Part shown: one piece after another, positions 45,155 to 54,325 of the stretch
Layout of the letters: each line of letters starts with the position of its first letter
How positions within the stretch are numbered: position 1 is the first letter of the stretch
Position numbers and translations under genes: made by a program
Notes under the pieces: generated by a model
What the model was told of the DNA's origin: nothing
What the model saw: only the letters and a program-made list of their open reading frames with translations
The model's database searches: none
Assembly: GCF_004421005.1 (NCBI RefSeq)
Contig: NZ_CP038026.1
Location: forward strand, 4,836,001 to 4,900,000
Reading direction: 5' to 3'
Source of the DNA: Pseudoduganella plicata
GTDB taxonomy: Bacteria; Pseudomonadota; Gammaproteobacteria; Burkholderiales; Burkholderiaceae_D
DNA length: 64,000 nt

Positions 45155-46177
45155 CTAGTGGATTTTTTCTGATTTCTGCACTGCGCAACGCAATCCCTGA
45201 GACAGATAATTGGGCGATATAGTGCCGAGGTCTTCGGTTTCCTCTGCTGGCAACTCCATCGGCCTGGCCCTTCTGTGCATGGTGTTCGGGACAATGGAAT
45301 CGCTCACGGGCCAGCCCCGTGCGACTTTCATGGTCCCGCCCGCTGGGCCTTTCGGATCATGCTTCGGAGAACGCTGGTAGTAATCCTTATCGAACCAGTC
45401 GTTCACCCACTCCTCATTGTCGTGCGATACGTCATACAGTCCCAGCGGATTGGGCGGGAACAGGCCGACGGGATAGCGGCGCTGACTACCCGAGGGCGTA
45501 AGTAGTTTCACCTGGCCTGCCGCCGGGATGTTGCGGCCGAAGTCGACATTGCCGTTGTCGGTCGCCCAGACGAAGAACTGCCCGCGGCTGCGGGCGGCGT
45601 ACTCCCATTGTGCTTCCGTGGGCAAATCAAACGGCTGTCCCGTGATGTTTCCCAGCCATTGGCAATAATCCTTGGCGCGCTGCCATGAGACGCCTGCAGG
45701 CGCAGCAGGATAACGCTGCTTTGCCGCTGCCTTGTCGCTCGCAGCACGTTCTGTGCCGCTAGCTTCGGTATAGACATCAAATTCGGCAAACGTCGTCTTG
45801 TACTTTGCTATCGAAAAGCTCGACAGCGTGACTTCGTGCACCGGTTTGTTTGTCGGGTCATCGCTGTATGGGAGCTTGTCAGGTGACCAAATGGGACCGA
45901 AATCTCCCATCTGAAAGGTTCCGCCCTCGACGAAGATCAGGTCTGTCAAAATTTTCTTTTTGAGTCTGGCCACGCGTTCGTCGATAGTTCCTTTGCCAAG
46001 TGCTTCGAGTTCCGCAGCCAGGGCAGCGGGCTGTTTCAGCGCCACCAGCTTCTCCTCATCCACGTACTGCTTGCTTATTGCCGGGATTTTGGGTGGCTTG
46101 ACTGATGACGCGTGTGCCGATGCGATCAGGCAGCAGAAGACGGCTGGGAGCGGCAGCACCTTACGATGAAGTGACAT
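45155..46177 (-). CDS. Secreted SUMF1/formylglycine-generating-enzyme-fold protein, copy A
   Basis: A 340-residue exported protein (signal peptide about 1-22, ending SAHA). The FGE/SUMF1 fold is shown by VEGGTFQMGDFG, WQRAKDYCQWLG, LPTEAQWEYAARSRGQFF and GLYDVSHDNEEWVNDWF. The Cys of the catalytic CRxAxR region is absent (MHRRAR), so sulfatase activation is unlikely; many SUMF1-fold proteins have other roles. It is convergent with the putative T6SS effector and tandem with a close paralogue, which suggests immunity or accessory function. The start at 46177 matches the paralogue; an upstream ATG at 46207 is possible. Confidence 0.78.
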   Translation of the reverse strand: MSLHRKVLPLPAVFCCLIASAHASSVKPPKIPAISKQYVDEEKLVALKQPAALAAELEALGKGTIDERVARLKKKILTDLIFVEGGTFQMGDFGPIWSPDKLPYSDDPTNKPVHEVTLSSFSIAKYKTTFAEFDVYTEASGTERAASDKAAAKQRYPAAPAGVSWQRAKDYCQWLGNITGQPFDLPTEAQWEYAARSRGQFFVWATDNGNVDFGRNIPAAGQVKLLTPSGSQRRYPVGLFPPNPLGLYDVSHDNEEWVNDWFDKDYYQRSPKHDPKGPAGGTMKVARGWPVSDSIVPNTMHRRARPMELPAEETEDLGTISPNYLSQGLRCAVQKSEKIH

Positions 46178-46309
46178 AAACAAACTTTCAATTTCGCCCG
46201 AATTCATGATGTGAGTCCGGCGGGCCAGCACGCAGGAATCAGGGACGCACTCCAGGCGACCTGTGTGACGAGCTGGCGTTTGCCGCATGATGGTTGAGCA
46301 GAGGCGAGT

Positions 46310-47338
46310 TCAGCGCACGGGGGCGGGTTGTTGAACTGCGCAGCGGAACCCGCTGGACCGGTAGCTCGTCACCTCCGCTTTCGTTGAGTCGGCCGTCGTG
46401 GCCGCCGCAGACTCGTGCAACAGGCGGGCCCTTCGGTACATCGTATTTGGCACGATGGAATCGCCGATCGGCCATCCCCTGGCAACCTTCTTTGTTCCGG
46501 CGGCCGGGCCCTGAGGGTCCCGCTTTGGCGAGACCTTGTAGTAATTTTCATCAAACCAGTCGTTGGTCCACTCTTCTCCGTCATGGGACGCGTCGTACAG
46601 CCCCAGTGGGTTCGGCGGGAATAGGCCAACCGGGTAAGGGTCGATTTCGCCCGACGGGGTCAACAATTCCATCTGGCCGGCCGCCGGGATATTTCGGCCG
46701 TAATCGATGTTGCCGTTGTCGGTAGCCCACACGAAGAATTGGCCACGGCTGCGGGCCGCATATTCCCATTGCGCCTCGGTCGGCAGATCGATCGGGAGCT
46801 GTGTCACCTTGCCCAACCATTGGCAATAATCCTTCGCGCGCTGCCAGGGAACACCTGCCGGAACGGTCGGGTGGCGGTATATTTTATCCAGCGGCCCGTT
46901 TGCCGCACGGTCCGTTTTTGTGGCGTCGGAATACACATCGAATTCCGCATACGTTGTCTTGTACTTCGCTATTGAAAAGCTGGACAGCGTGACCTCGTGC
47001 ACGGCCTTGTTCGTCGGGTCATCGCTATAGGGAAGTTTCTCCGGGGACCAGAGCGGCCCGAAGTCCCCCATCATGAACGTGCCGCCTTTCACGAAAATCA
47101 GGTCGGCCAGTATTTTCTTCCTGAGCAGAGCGACGCGTTCCGCCGTCGTTCCCTTGCCGAGAGCATCGAGTTCCGCCGCCACAGGGGCAGGCTGCTTCAG
47201 TGCCACCAGCTTCGATTCCTCGATGTACTGCTTGCTCATTTGCGGCACCTTTGGCGGCTTGACGGGCGCTGCAAACGTACTGGATAACAGGCAATAAGAC
47301 AGGGCAGCCAATGGCAGCGACTTGGCACGACGTGACAT
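46310..47338 (-). CDS. Secreted SUMF1/formylglycine-generating-enzyme-fold protein, copy B
   Basis: A 342-residue paralogue of the neighbouring gene; by eye about three quarters of the aligned positions in the core are the same. It has a signal peptide (ending STFAAP), VKGGTFMMGDFGPLW, WQRAKDYCQWLG, LPTEAQWEYAARSRGQFF and GLYDASHDGEEWTNDWF. The normal catalytic Cys is replaced here too (MYRRAR). AGGAAAACAA precedes the ATG at 47338. A tandem duplication next to a vgrG-effector pair is the pattern seen for immunity genes, but this is inference. Confidence 0.78.
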   Translation of the reverse strand: MSRRAKSLPLAALSYCLLSSTFAAPVKPPKVPQMSKQYIEESKLVALKQPAPVAAELDALGKGTTAERVALLRKKILADLIFVKGGTFMMGDFGPLWSPEKLPYSDDPTNKAVHEVTLSSFSIAKYKTTYAEFDVYSDATKTDRAANGPLDKIYRHPTVPAGVPWQRAKDYCQWLGKVTQLPIDLPTEAQWEYAARSRGQFFVWATDNGNIDYGRNIPAAGQMELLTPSGEIDPYPVGLFPPNPLGLYDASHDGEEWTNDWFDENYYKVSPKRDPQGPAAGTKKVARGWPIGDSIVPNTMYRRARLLHESAAATTADSTKAEVTSYRSSGFRCAVQQPAPVR

Positions 47339-47439
47339 TTGTTTTCCTTTGAATTGGTCAGCGAAGATTATAGTGCACAGCCATTTCGCAAGCTTCCATC
47401 AGCGTTCCGGTGCGGGGAATGCAGGGTTGTGCGCCAGTG

Positions 47440-49572
47440 CTAACGCTTCGGGCCACCCAGCGGCAGGTCGAACTGCACCCGCAGCGTGGCCGCCGTCGGC
47501 GTGACAGTGCGGCGATCGGTCGCCCCATCTTCCCCGGAATACAACTGCCCATCCGTGCGAGCATCGCGCAGCAGGTTGACGAGACCGATGCGCAGCTTGC
47601 CGTGCTGCCCGCCGTTCCAGGCCATGTACGTGTCGAGCGTCCGGACCGGTCCAGTCGCCGCTTGCAGCAGCGGGGTGCGGCGCGACAGGCTGCTGCCCTG
47701 GTAACTGTAGTTGATGCCGGCGCTCCAGGCCGCGCCGATGCGGTAATCCGCGCCCAGATTCGCCGTCAGCGGTGTCTGGTCGGCCAGGCGGTTACCGGGC
47801 CCGGGCACTGCGTCCACGCGCGACCAGTTGCGGCTCGCGTTGACGCGCAGGTCCAGGTCCGGGCCAGCCGCCAGCAGGGATCGCAGAGGCACCTTCGCGT
47901 CGAATTCGATGCCGTGTGCCGTCGCGCCGCCGCCATTTGTCAGCGTCGAGACCCACGTATCCCTGTCGCGGAACAGCCGCTGCACCGTCACGTCGCTGAT
48001 GCGCCGCGCATAGCCGGTGACGCCGACGACACCCTGGCCGCCGAAGTAGGCTTCCCAGCCGCCATCGACCCCCCACGCCAGTTCCGGGCGCAAGGCGGGG
48101 TTGCCCTCGATGTCCGGCGTGCCGGGACTGTTGTCGTTGTTGACGGTATAGCGGCGCGGCACGAGGTTGCGCGTCAGCGGCGCCTTGTAGGTACGCGCCA
48201 CGGCCAGGCGCCATTGGCCCCGGTCCGGCACCTTCCACAGTGCCTGCAGCACGGGACTCCAGACGCTGGCGCGCGTGCCGACTCCCGCCAGCGTGCTGCC
48301 ACGCGTGGTGCTGTCGAGGCCTTCCCAGCGCAGCCCGAGATAGGCCTGCAGGTGCTCGCCGATGTCCCACTCGTCCTGGGCGAACAGGGCCAGGCGCGTG
48401 ACGCCGGCCGTGTAGTCCTGATCGAGCACCGTATCGGCCGGCGCAGTGTCGTGCTGCACGCGTGTCTCCCGGCGGCGCGAGTACGTGGCGTCCCATCCCA
48501 GCGCCACCCCGTGGCCCGGCAGCAGCGGCATCAGCAGCTTGCCGTTGCTGCCTGCGCTGTCGTCGCGGGCACTGGAGACGACGTTGCGTGTCATCGTGGG
48601 TGTGCCCGCCAGGTCGCTGCCGGTGAATCGATAGTCGCCGCGCCGACGGCTGCTGTTGATGCCCGCCTTTGCCGTCAACCGCGCCGCGCCGAGACGGTGG
48701 CTCCAGTTGACGTCACTGCGCAGGATGTCGTCTTCGGCGCTGGCCGTAAAGCGCGACAGCGGGGAGCGCGTGGGCGTGCCAGCCAGCGTCGTCTCGACGG
48801 ACGTGCCGTCGGTGGCAGTGCGGCCGATGTCGATCAGGCTTTGCCAGGCCAGCGTGTCGCCGTTCGCCATCGTCCACGTCACGCGCGGCGCCAGGCTGGC
48901 CTTGTCGACGCGGCCGTGATAATCCTCGTCGAAGCGGCGCCGCGACAGCAGGGTGCCATTCGGCGCTGTCGCATCGGTGGCGACCCGCGGCAGGCTGTCG
49001 TAAAACGTGCGCGCCAGCGTGGCCGCGAGCACGTAGGCCATGTCGCCGTGCTTGTCCGCCAGTTGCAGCGTGGCCGTGGGGCTCCACCGGTTTCGTTCGC
49101 GGGCGACGCCCAGCTTGACGTCGCGCCGGGTGCCGCGCACCGCCTTGCGCAGCACGATATTGATGCTGCCGGCCATCGCCTGCGCGCTGTACTCGGCGGA
49201 TGTCGTGCGCATGATCTCGATGCGTTCGACCAGTTCGGGCGCCAGCGTATCGAGGGAGAAGCCGGGCGGTGCAGGGTCGCCGTTGACGCGTACCTGCGTG
49301 TAGCCGGCGCCAAGGCCGCGCATGCGGATCTCGCCGTCGGCAACCGACAGTCCGGGCAGCCGTCCCAGGACACCGGACAGCGTGCCGTCGCCAAACTGCA
49401 GCAGCTCGTCGCGGGCGACGACGATCGTGCCGGCAGTGTCGCCCTGTCGTTGCGCCGTGTCGCCCGGACCGGTAATGGCGACGCGTTGCATGTCCTGTGC
49501 CGACGCCGGTATCGGCAGGAGCAGAAGCAGCCAGTGGAGTAGCCAGTGGAGTAGCCAGTGCAGAGATTTCAT
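47440..49572 (-). CDS. TonB-dependent outer membrane receptor
   Basis: A 710-residue receptor with a plug domain (GDGTLSGVLGRLPGLSVADG, IRMRGLGAGYTQVRVNGDPAP, IEIMRTTSAEYSAQAMAGSINIVLRKAV) and a 22-strand barrel, ending in TLRVQFDLPLGGPKR instead of the usual aromatic residue. The signal peptide begins MKSLHWLLHWLLHWLLLLLP, encoded by a 12-base tandem repeat. The ligand is unknown; siderophore, metal or oligosaccharide import are all possible. It is divergent from the second LytS/LytR-type pair, which may regulate it. Confidence 0.9.
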   Translation of the reverse strand: MKSLHWLLHWLLHWLLLLLPIPASAQDMQRVAITGPGDTAQRQGDTAGTIVVARDELLQFGDGTLSGVLGRLPGLSVADGEIRMRGLGAGYTQVRVNGDPAPPGFSLDTLAPELVERIEIMRTTSAEYSAQAMAGSINIVLRKAVRGTRRDVKLGVARERNRWSPTATLQLADKHGDMAYVLAATLARTFYDSLPRVATDATAPNGTLLSRRRFDEDYHGRVDKASLAPRVTWTMANGDTLAWQSLIDIGRTATDGTSVETTLAGTPTRSPLSRFTASAEDDILRSDVNWSHRLGAARLTAKAGINSSRRRGDYRFTGSDLAGTPTMTRNVVSSARDDSAGSNGKLLMPLLPGHGVALGWDATYSRRRETRVQHDTAPADTVLDQDYTAGVTRLALFAQDEWDIGEHLQAYLGLRWEGLDSTTRGSTLAGVGTRASVWSPVLQALWKVPDRGQWRLAVARTYKAPLTRNLVPRRYTVNNDNSPGTPDIEGNPALRPELAWGVDGGWEAYFGGQGVVGVTGYARRISDVTVQRLFRDRDTWVSTLTNGGGATAHGIEFDAKVPLRSLLAAGPDLDLRVNASRNWSRVDAVPGPGNRLADQTPLTANLGADYRIGAAWSAGINYSYQGSSLSRRTPLLQAATGPVRTLDTYMAWNGGQHGKLRIGLVNLLRDARTDGQLYSGEDGATDRRTVTPTAATLRVQFDLPLGGPKR
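49529..49564. repeat. 12-bp tandem repeat within a signal-peptide coding region
   Basis: AGCCAGTGGAGT occurs at 49529-49540 and 49541-49552 and a diverged copy lies at 49553-49564. On the minus strand it encodes repeated LHWL units in the receptor signal peptide. The repeat is in frame, so copy-number change would lengthen or shorten the hydrophobic core by four residues. Confidence 0.8.
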
Positions 49573-49716
49573 GATGAATGAAGAGTGGGTGAAGCTGCGA
49601 GTGTAGGAAGGCGTTGCGGCGGCGGACAGTGGCGAGTGACGAAACAGGGCCGCGGCGGGACGGACGGGCCGACGCGCCGTGCCTGCGACAGAACGTGGCC
49701 GGTATACTCACCATCC

Positions 49717-50844
49717 ATGATCGATGCCTCCCCCAATCCTCCGCGTTACTTGACAGTCCTTGCCATATCCGCGCTGGCCTGGACCACCATCTGCGCGATG
49801 GGTGCGCTGAGCAGCTATGCCGACTGGCAGCGCGACGGCAGCGACCGGCCCTACTGGCAGGCGCTGTGGGCCTGGTGCTTCACGCACCTGCTGCTGATGC
49901 TGTACACGTGCCAGCTGTATGTCGTCTTCAGCTGCCGTCCGGCGCTGCTGGCCGATGTGCGCCGTATCGGCGCCGCGTATGCGCTGGTGGTGACGTGCTT
50001 CGTGCCGCTGGAGATGCTGTATTCCGCGTTTGTCCGGCTGGTGCAGAAGCACGAGCCGCTCTCCGTGGCGGGGCTGTGGCAGCGGTTGCAAAGGATCGAC
50101 CGGTACGACTGGTTCATGGAATTCGCGTGGACGAGTTTCACGTTCATCGCCGTCGTGGCGATCTGCACGTGGAGCGTGAAGCGCCGTACGGAGCAGCAAT
50201 GGCAGCACCTGCAGGTTGACCACCTGCGCCTGCAGCTGGACCTCGAATACCAGCGCCTGCAGGCACTGCGCGGCCAGCTGGAACCGCATTTCATCTTCAA
50301 CGCGCTCAACGCCATCACGGCGCTGGTGCGTTCCGACGACAGGCGCGCCGCGCTGACGGGGATCAGCCGGCTGAGCGCCCTGTTGCGCTATGCGCTGGTC
50401 GCCAGCGAACGTGACTGGGTAAGGGTCGACGAGGAGCTGGCGTTCGTGCGCGATTATCTGAGCCTGCAACGGTTGCGCTATGGCGAGCGCCTGCAGATCC
50501 GGATCGAAGGCGACGCCGGACCGGTGCTGGAAGCCTGCTGCCCGCCGCTGCTGCTGCAACCATTGATCGAGAACGCGTTGCGCCATGATCTGGATTGCCA
50601 TGGCGGATGCGGCGATGTCCGGCTGGCGCTGCGCTGCGAGGCCGCCGAAGTCGTCATCCGCATGTGCAATCCGCTGCATGCGGGCGGCGCGTTTAATCCT
50701 GGCCTTGGCCTTGGCCTGCGCAGCACGCGCGCCAGGCTGCAACTGGCCTATGGCGAGCGCGCCAGCCTGCGCACGTGGGAAGAAGCCGGGCGGTTCGTGG
50801 CCGAAGTCAGGTTGGACGCCGAAGCGGACGAGGTGGCGTCGTGA
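49717..50844 (+). CDS. LytS-type sensor histidine kinase
   Basis: A 375-residue kinase with about four membrane helices in the first 170 residues (TVLAISALAWTTICAMGALS; WAWCFTHLLLMLYTCQLYVVF; AYALVVTCFVPLEMLYSAFV; FTFIAVVAICTW). The His_kinase domain follows (His in GQLEPHFIFNALNAI), then HATPase boxes LIENALRHD and GLGLRSTRARLQ. The start at 49717 puts the first helix close to the N-terminus. It ends with GTGA overlapping the response regulator start, so the two are coupled. No extracellular sensor domain is seen. Confidence 0.9.
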   Translation: MIDASPNPPRYLTVLAISALAWTTICAMGALSSYADWQRDGSDRPYWQALWAWCFTHLLLMLYTCQLYVVFSCRPALLADVRRIGAAYALVVTCFVPLEMLYSAFVRLVQKHEPLSVAGLWQRLQRIDRYDWFMEFAWTSFTFIAVVAICTWSVKRRTEQQWQHLQVDHLRLQLDLEYQRLQALRGQLEPHFIFNALNAITALVRSDDRRAALTGISRLSALLRYALVASERDWVRVDEELAFVRDYLSLQRLRYGERLQIRIEGDAGPVLEACCPPLLLQPLIENALRHDLDCHGGCGDVRLALRCEAAEVVIRMCNPLHAGGAFNPGLGLGLRSTRARLQLAYGERASLRTWEEAGRFVAEVRLDAEADEVAS

Positions 50845-51629
50845 AGGACGGTATCTCGCGGGGCGTCATCCGCGCGCTCGTGGTCGACGACGAGGAACCG
50901 GGCCGGATCAACCTGCGCTACGCGCTGGCCGAGCATCCGCGCTGGCACATCGCGGCCGAATGCGACGGCGCCGCGGCGGCGCGTGCCGCGCTCGCGGGAG
51001 GGGCGATCGACGTCGTCTTCCTGGATATCCAGATGCCCCACGAATCCGGACTGACACTGGCACGCGAGCTGGCCGGCCAAGCCGAGCCGCCGCTGATCGT
51101 TTTCGTCACGGCGCACAGCAGCCATGCGGTGGACGCATTCGATGTGCATGCGCTGGACTACCTGTGCAAGCCGTTCGATGACGCGCGTCTGGCCCAGACG
51201 CTGGCACGCGCGGCGGCCATGCTGGAGCAGCGGCAGCGCGCAGCCTATGGGGCAGCGTTGCGGGCGTGGAGCAAGCCGCCGAACGCCTACTGGCGCGAGG
51301 TGCGGGTGCGTTCCGTCGGCCGCATCGAATGCATCCGCATCGACGAGGTCCTGTGGCTGCAGGCGGCAGGCAATTACGTCGAGCTGCACCTGGCGAGCCG
51401 GCAGGTGCTGCATCGGGCACCGCTGCGCCAGGTAGTTGCGAACCTCGATCCCAGTCAGTTCGTCCAGGTACACCGTGGGGCAGTCGTGCGCACGGCGCAG
51501 ATCGCGGCACTGCGCCGCCACGACGACGGCAATCATGCGGTGACGCTGCGCTGCGGCGATGTCGTGGGCGTCAGCGAGCGTTATCTGGCGGTCTTGAAGG
51601 CGCGATTAGAGAACGCCAGCGGGGGCTGA
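50841..51629 (+). CDS. LytTR-domain response regulator
   Basis: A 262-residue regulator, start GTG at 50841 overlapping the kinase stop by four bases. The receiver domain has VVDDEEPGR, the phosphoacceptor Asp in VVFLDIQMPHESG and FVTAHSS / YLCKPF. The LytTR DNA-binding domain shows IRIDEVLWLQAAGNYVELH and FVQVHRGAVV. Its targets are unknown; the divergent TonB receptor gene and the following J-domain gene are the nearest candidates. Confidence 0.92.
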   Translation: MKDGISRGVIRALVVDDEEPGRINLRYALAEHPRWHIAAECDGAAAARAALAGGAIDVVFLDIQMPHESGLTLARELAGQAEPPLIVFVTAHSSHAVDAFDVHALDYLCKPFDDARLAQTLARAAAMLEQRQRAAYGAALRAWSKPPNAYWREVRVRSVGRIECIRIDEVLWLQAAGNYVELHLASRQVLHRAPLRQVVANLDPSQFVQVHRGAVVRTAQIAALRRHDDGNHAVTLRCGDVVGVSERYLAVLKARLENASGG

Positions 51630-51826
51630 AGCTTCTCTTGGGCATGCGCGAATCGTTGGTCCGCCGCGGCGGGAACGATTTTGTTGTTTTTGGGCCATTT
51701 TTACATATTGACATCTCGGAATGATGCTTTGTGTCATTAATTCCATATAGTATTTCGACTTGCTGATCAGATTAGCAATAAACACGCCGTTTGCGGTGCC
51801 CGAACCAACAGCGATCATCCTCTCTG

Positions 51827-53026
51827 ATGTCAAAATATCAATGTCACTACGAATGCCTCAAAGTCACCCGCGATGCTCCCGCCGAGGTCATTCGGGCGGC
51901 GTACCGGTCGCTGTCGCAAAAACACCATCCCGACAAGAATATTGGCGACGGCAATGCGGCACGGGTAATGGCGCGCCTGAATTACGCGTACAGCGTGTTG
52001 TCGGATCCGGGGAAGCGGCAACTGTACGATGCACAGCTCTCGTACGAGCAGCGCACCCGCGACTACTACAGCGCGGATCCTGCTGACGATAACGACGGCA
52101 CCGCATCGGCGGGTTCGGGGAGGACGTTGCTGCGTCGGATCAGCCTGTATGCGAATGGGCGGAAGGGGCGGATTGCCGTCGTCGTGCTTTGCGTGACAGG
52201 CATTGCCGGCGGCGGCGTGTTGCACTCGATCTGGAAGGATCAGCAATCGATGCTGCTCTTGGAACAGGCGGCGATGCCGACCGCAAGCGCGACGGGTTCC
52301 GCGCCCGCAAAGGTGGCATCCGACGTGGACATCACGACGACACCGTCCGCTGCCGGCGCGCACAGGGACTCTGCCGAATCGCCGGCACCTGCCGCCGTCC
52401 TGGCTGAGCCGGTTGCCATTGCCAGGACGTCCGAGTTCGAGCGCCTGACAACGCTGTTGAAAAGCATGGGCCTGGGCCTGCACAAGCTGGACGCGTCCGT
52501 GCAGGCGCCCGTCGCCAAGCGGCCACCGCCTCCAGCCCAGCCGGCCGAACCCGACAAGGCAGTGCTGGAGGCAAACGGGACGGGGGTGCCACCGCGCCCA
52601 CATGCGTCCGCGCCCGCCGTGCCGACTGAAGCAGCGCGGTCGCGCGAGGACGTGGAACGGCCCGCGGCGCCTGAGCCCGTGCGCGCCGAAGCGAGCCGGG
52701 CAACCGTGCCGCAGCCTCCCGTTGCAAACGCACCCGGCACCGCTGCCGCATTGCGCCAGGCGGTCATTGCCGACGCGCGCGCCTGTGCTCCGTCCTATCC
52801 GGCGCGCGCCTACAGCAACGGTGAAAGCGGCACCGTGCAGCTGGCGCTGCTGGTCGGCGGCGATGGCGGGGTTCTCGAATCGAAAGTACAGAAATCGAGC
52901 GGTCACCCGGAACTCGACAAGGCTGCGCGCAAGGCGCTCTCGAAATGCCAGTTCAAGGTGGCAGGCAACGACCGGCAGGCGGAGCCGGTCTGGACCAATG
53001 TGGAATACGCTTTCTCGCTCGACTGA
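51827..53026 (+). CDS. J-domain / TonB C-terminal fusion membrane protein
   Basis: A 399-residue protein of unusual design. Residues about 1-70 are a DnaJ J-domain with the HPD motif at 34-36. A membrane helix follows at about 115-134 (RIAVVVLCVTGIAGGGVLHS). Next comes an Ala/Pro-rich linker (135-315). Residues about 320-399 form a TonB/TolA C-terminal domain (AYSNGESGTVQLALLVGGDG, ALSKCQFKVAG). The topology implies a cytoplasmic J-domain that could recruit DnaK and a periplasmic TonB-like end. An AT-rich promoter region lies upstream (51660-51780). No ExbB/ExbD genes are near. Confidence 0.88.
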   Translation: MSKYQCHYECLKVTRDAPAEVIRAAYRSLSQKHHPDKNIGDGNAARVMARLNYAYSVLSDPGKRQLYDAQLSYEQRTRDYYSADPADDNDGTASAGSGRTLLRRISLYANGRKGRIAVVVLCVTGIAGGGVLHSIWKDQQSMLLLEQAAMPTASATGSAPAKVASDVDITTTPSAAGAHRDSAESPAPAAVLAEPVAIARTSEFERLTTLLKSMGLGLHKLDASVQAPVAKRPPPPAQPAEPDKAVLEANGTGVPPRPHASAPAVPTEAARSREDVERPAAPEPVRAEASRATVPQPPVANAPGTAAALRQAVIADARACAPSYPARAYSNGESGTVQLALLVGGDGGVLESKVQKSSGHPELDKAARKALSKCQFKVAGNDRQAEPVWTNVEYAFSLD

Positions 53027-53425
53027 CTAGATCCACTGGTCGTTCGCGACGGTGCGCTCCCCCGGCGGACCGTCGCCGGTATTGCGCACGCCGCGCGGCT
53101 CGATCAGCAGCAGCTTCACCTCGGACGTGGCGTGCGGCCGATGCTCCACGTTCCTCGGCACTACCGCCATCTGGCCGCTGTGCAGCACGATGGTATCGGC
53201 GTCGCGCACGTCGATGTGCAGCACGCCCTCCAGCACGATGAAGGTTTCATCGGTATCGGCGTGCCGGTGCCACTGGAATTCGCCTTCGACTTTCACAACC
53301 TTGAACTGGTAATCGTTCATCTCCGCGACAACGCGCGGCTGCCAGTGGCCGTCGATCTGCGCGATTTTTTCGACCAGGTCGATCGACTGGCCCTGGCCGC
53401 GGGTCGGGTGGGTGGATGGGGACAT
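53027..53425 (-). CDS. Cupin domain protein
   Basis: A 132-residue single-cupin protein. The metal-binding motif is HRHADTDETFIVLEG (His, His, Glu) with the later His in PRNVEHRPHA. Such proteins act as small isomerases, dioxygenases or binding proteins; no substrate is predictable. It is convergent with the J-domain/TonB gene with no spacer and lies downstream of an AraC gene on the same strand (76 bp apart), so it may be that regulator's target. Confidence 0.87.
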   Translation of the reverse strand: MSPSTHPTRGQGQSIDLVEKIAQIDGHWQPRVVAEMNDYQFKVVKVEGEFQWHRHADTDETFIVLEGVLHIDVRDADTIVLHSGQMAVVPRNVEHRPHATSEVKLLLIEPRGVRNTGDGPPGERTVANDQWI

Positions 53426-53500
53426 CGCTTGCTCCTTTTGATGGACATGCGACCACGATACGCCCGTGCGCCAACGCCGTATTGAACGATCGTGGGTGCG

Positions 53501-54325
53501 TCAGCGCCCGCTCGCCCCACTGGCATAGCGCAGCCAGCGGCCCGGCGTTTGGCCATACGCCTTCAGGAAATGGCGCGTCATGTGGCTCTGGTCGGCAAAG
53601 CCGACGGCCGCCGCCGCGGCGGCCAGCGAACTGCCGGCGAGCAGCAGGCGGCGCACGGTATCCAGGCGCCGCATCGTCAGGTAGCGGTACGGGCTGGTGC
53701 CGTAGAAGACGCGGAAGTCATGCGACAGGCTCCAGCGATCCCGCCCGGTCGCCGCTTCCAGTTCGCCCAAGGTGACGGCGCGCAGGTAGTGCGTACGCAG
53801 GAAGTCCGCCGCGCGCCGTGCCGCGTGCAGGTCGCCTTTTGCCGGACGTGCCGGCGTGCCAGCCGCAGTGGCCAGCGCATGGGCCAGTTCGGCCAGCGCG
53901 TCGCCCTGTTGCAGCGGCTCTGGCCGATTGTCCACGTGCTGCAACAGCCCCGCGGCGGCGGCGGCGAGACGGGGATCGGTGGACAGCCCGCCCTCGATAA
54001 AGGGGAGCGCACGGCCGCCCAGCACGGCCTGGATCAACGCCGGCGCCACGTAAATCATCCGGTAGTGGAAGGCCTCATCGGTACCGGCCTGCCCGTCGTG
54101 CACCTCGTCGGGGTGCAGCACCATCGTCGTGCCGGGCAGGCTGTCGCGCCGGCTGCGCCGGTAATTGAAACTCTGTACGCCGCCCAGCGTACGGCCGATG
54201 GCATAGGTATCGTGGCGGTGCATCGCATAGGCTTTGCCGGAAAGCCGCGCTTCGATGCGCTCGATGCCGTCGATCGGCTCGGCGCGCCGCAGCCAGTCGG
54301 CGCTTGCAGTTGCCGTGTGTCGCAT
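53501..54325 (-). CDS. AraC family transcriptional regulator
   Basis: A 274-residue regulator. The N-terminal cupin-like ligand domain contains AYAMHRHDTYAIGRTLGGVQSF and VLHPDEVHDGQ. The C-terminal double helix-turn-helix contains VTLGELEAATGRDRWSLSHDF and the AraC signature AAAVGFADQSHMTRHFLKAYGQTPGRW. The start at 54325 has GGAGACGGG upstream. It probably acts on the downstream cupin gene or on the divergent ABC exporter; the ligand is unknown. Confidence 0.9.
   Translation of the reverse strand: MRHTATASADWLRRAEPIDGIERIEARLSGKAYAMHRHDTYAIGRTLGGVQSFNYRRSRRDSLPGTTMVLHPDEVHDGQAGTDEAFHYRMIYVAPALIQAVLGGRALPFIEGGLSTDPRLAAAAAGLLQHVDNRPEPLQQGDALAELAHALATAAGTPARPAKGDLHAARRAADFLRTHYLRAVTLGELEAATGRDRWSLSHDFRVFYGTSPYRYLTMRRLDTVRRLLLAGSSLAAAAAAVGFADQSHMTRHFLKAYGQTPGRWLRYASGASGR

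Noticed and set aside
45155..47338. Active formylglycine-generating enzymes for sulfatases
   Set aside because: The Cys of the catalytic CRxAxR region is replaced (MHRRAR, MYRRAR) and no sulfatase gene is nearby.
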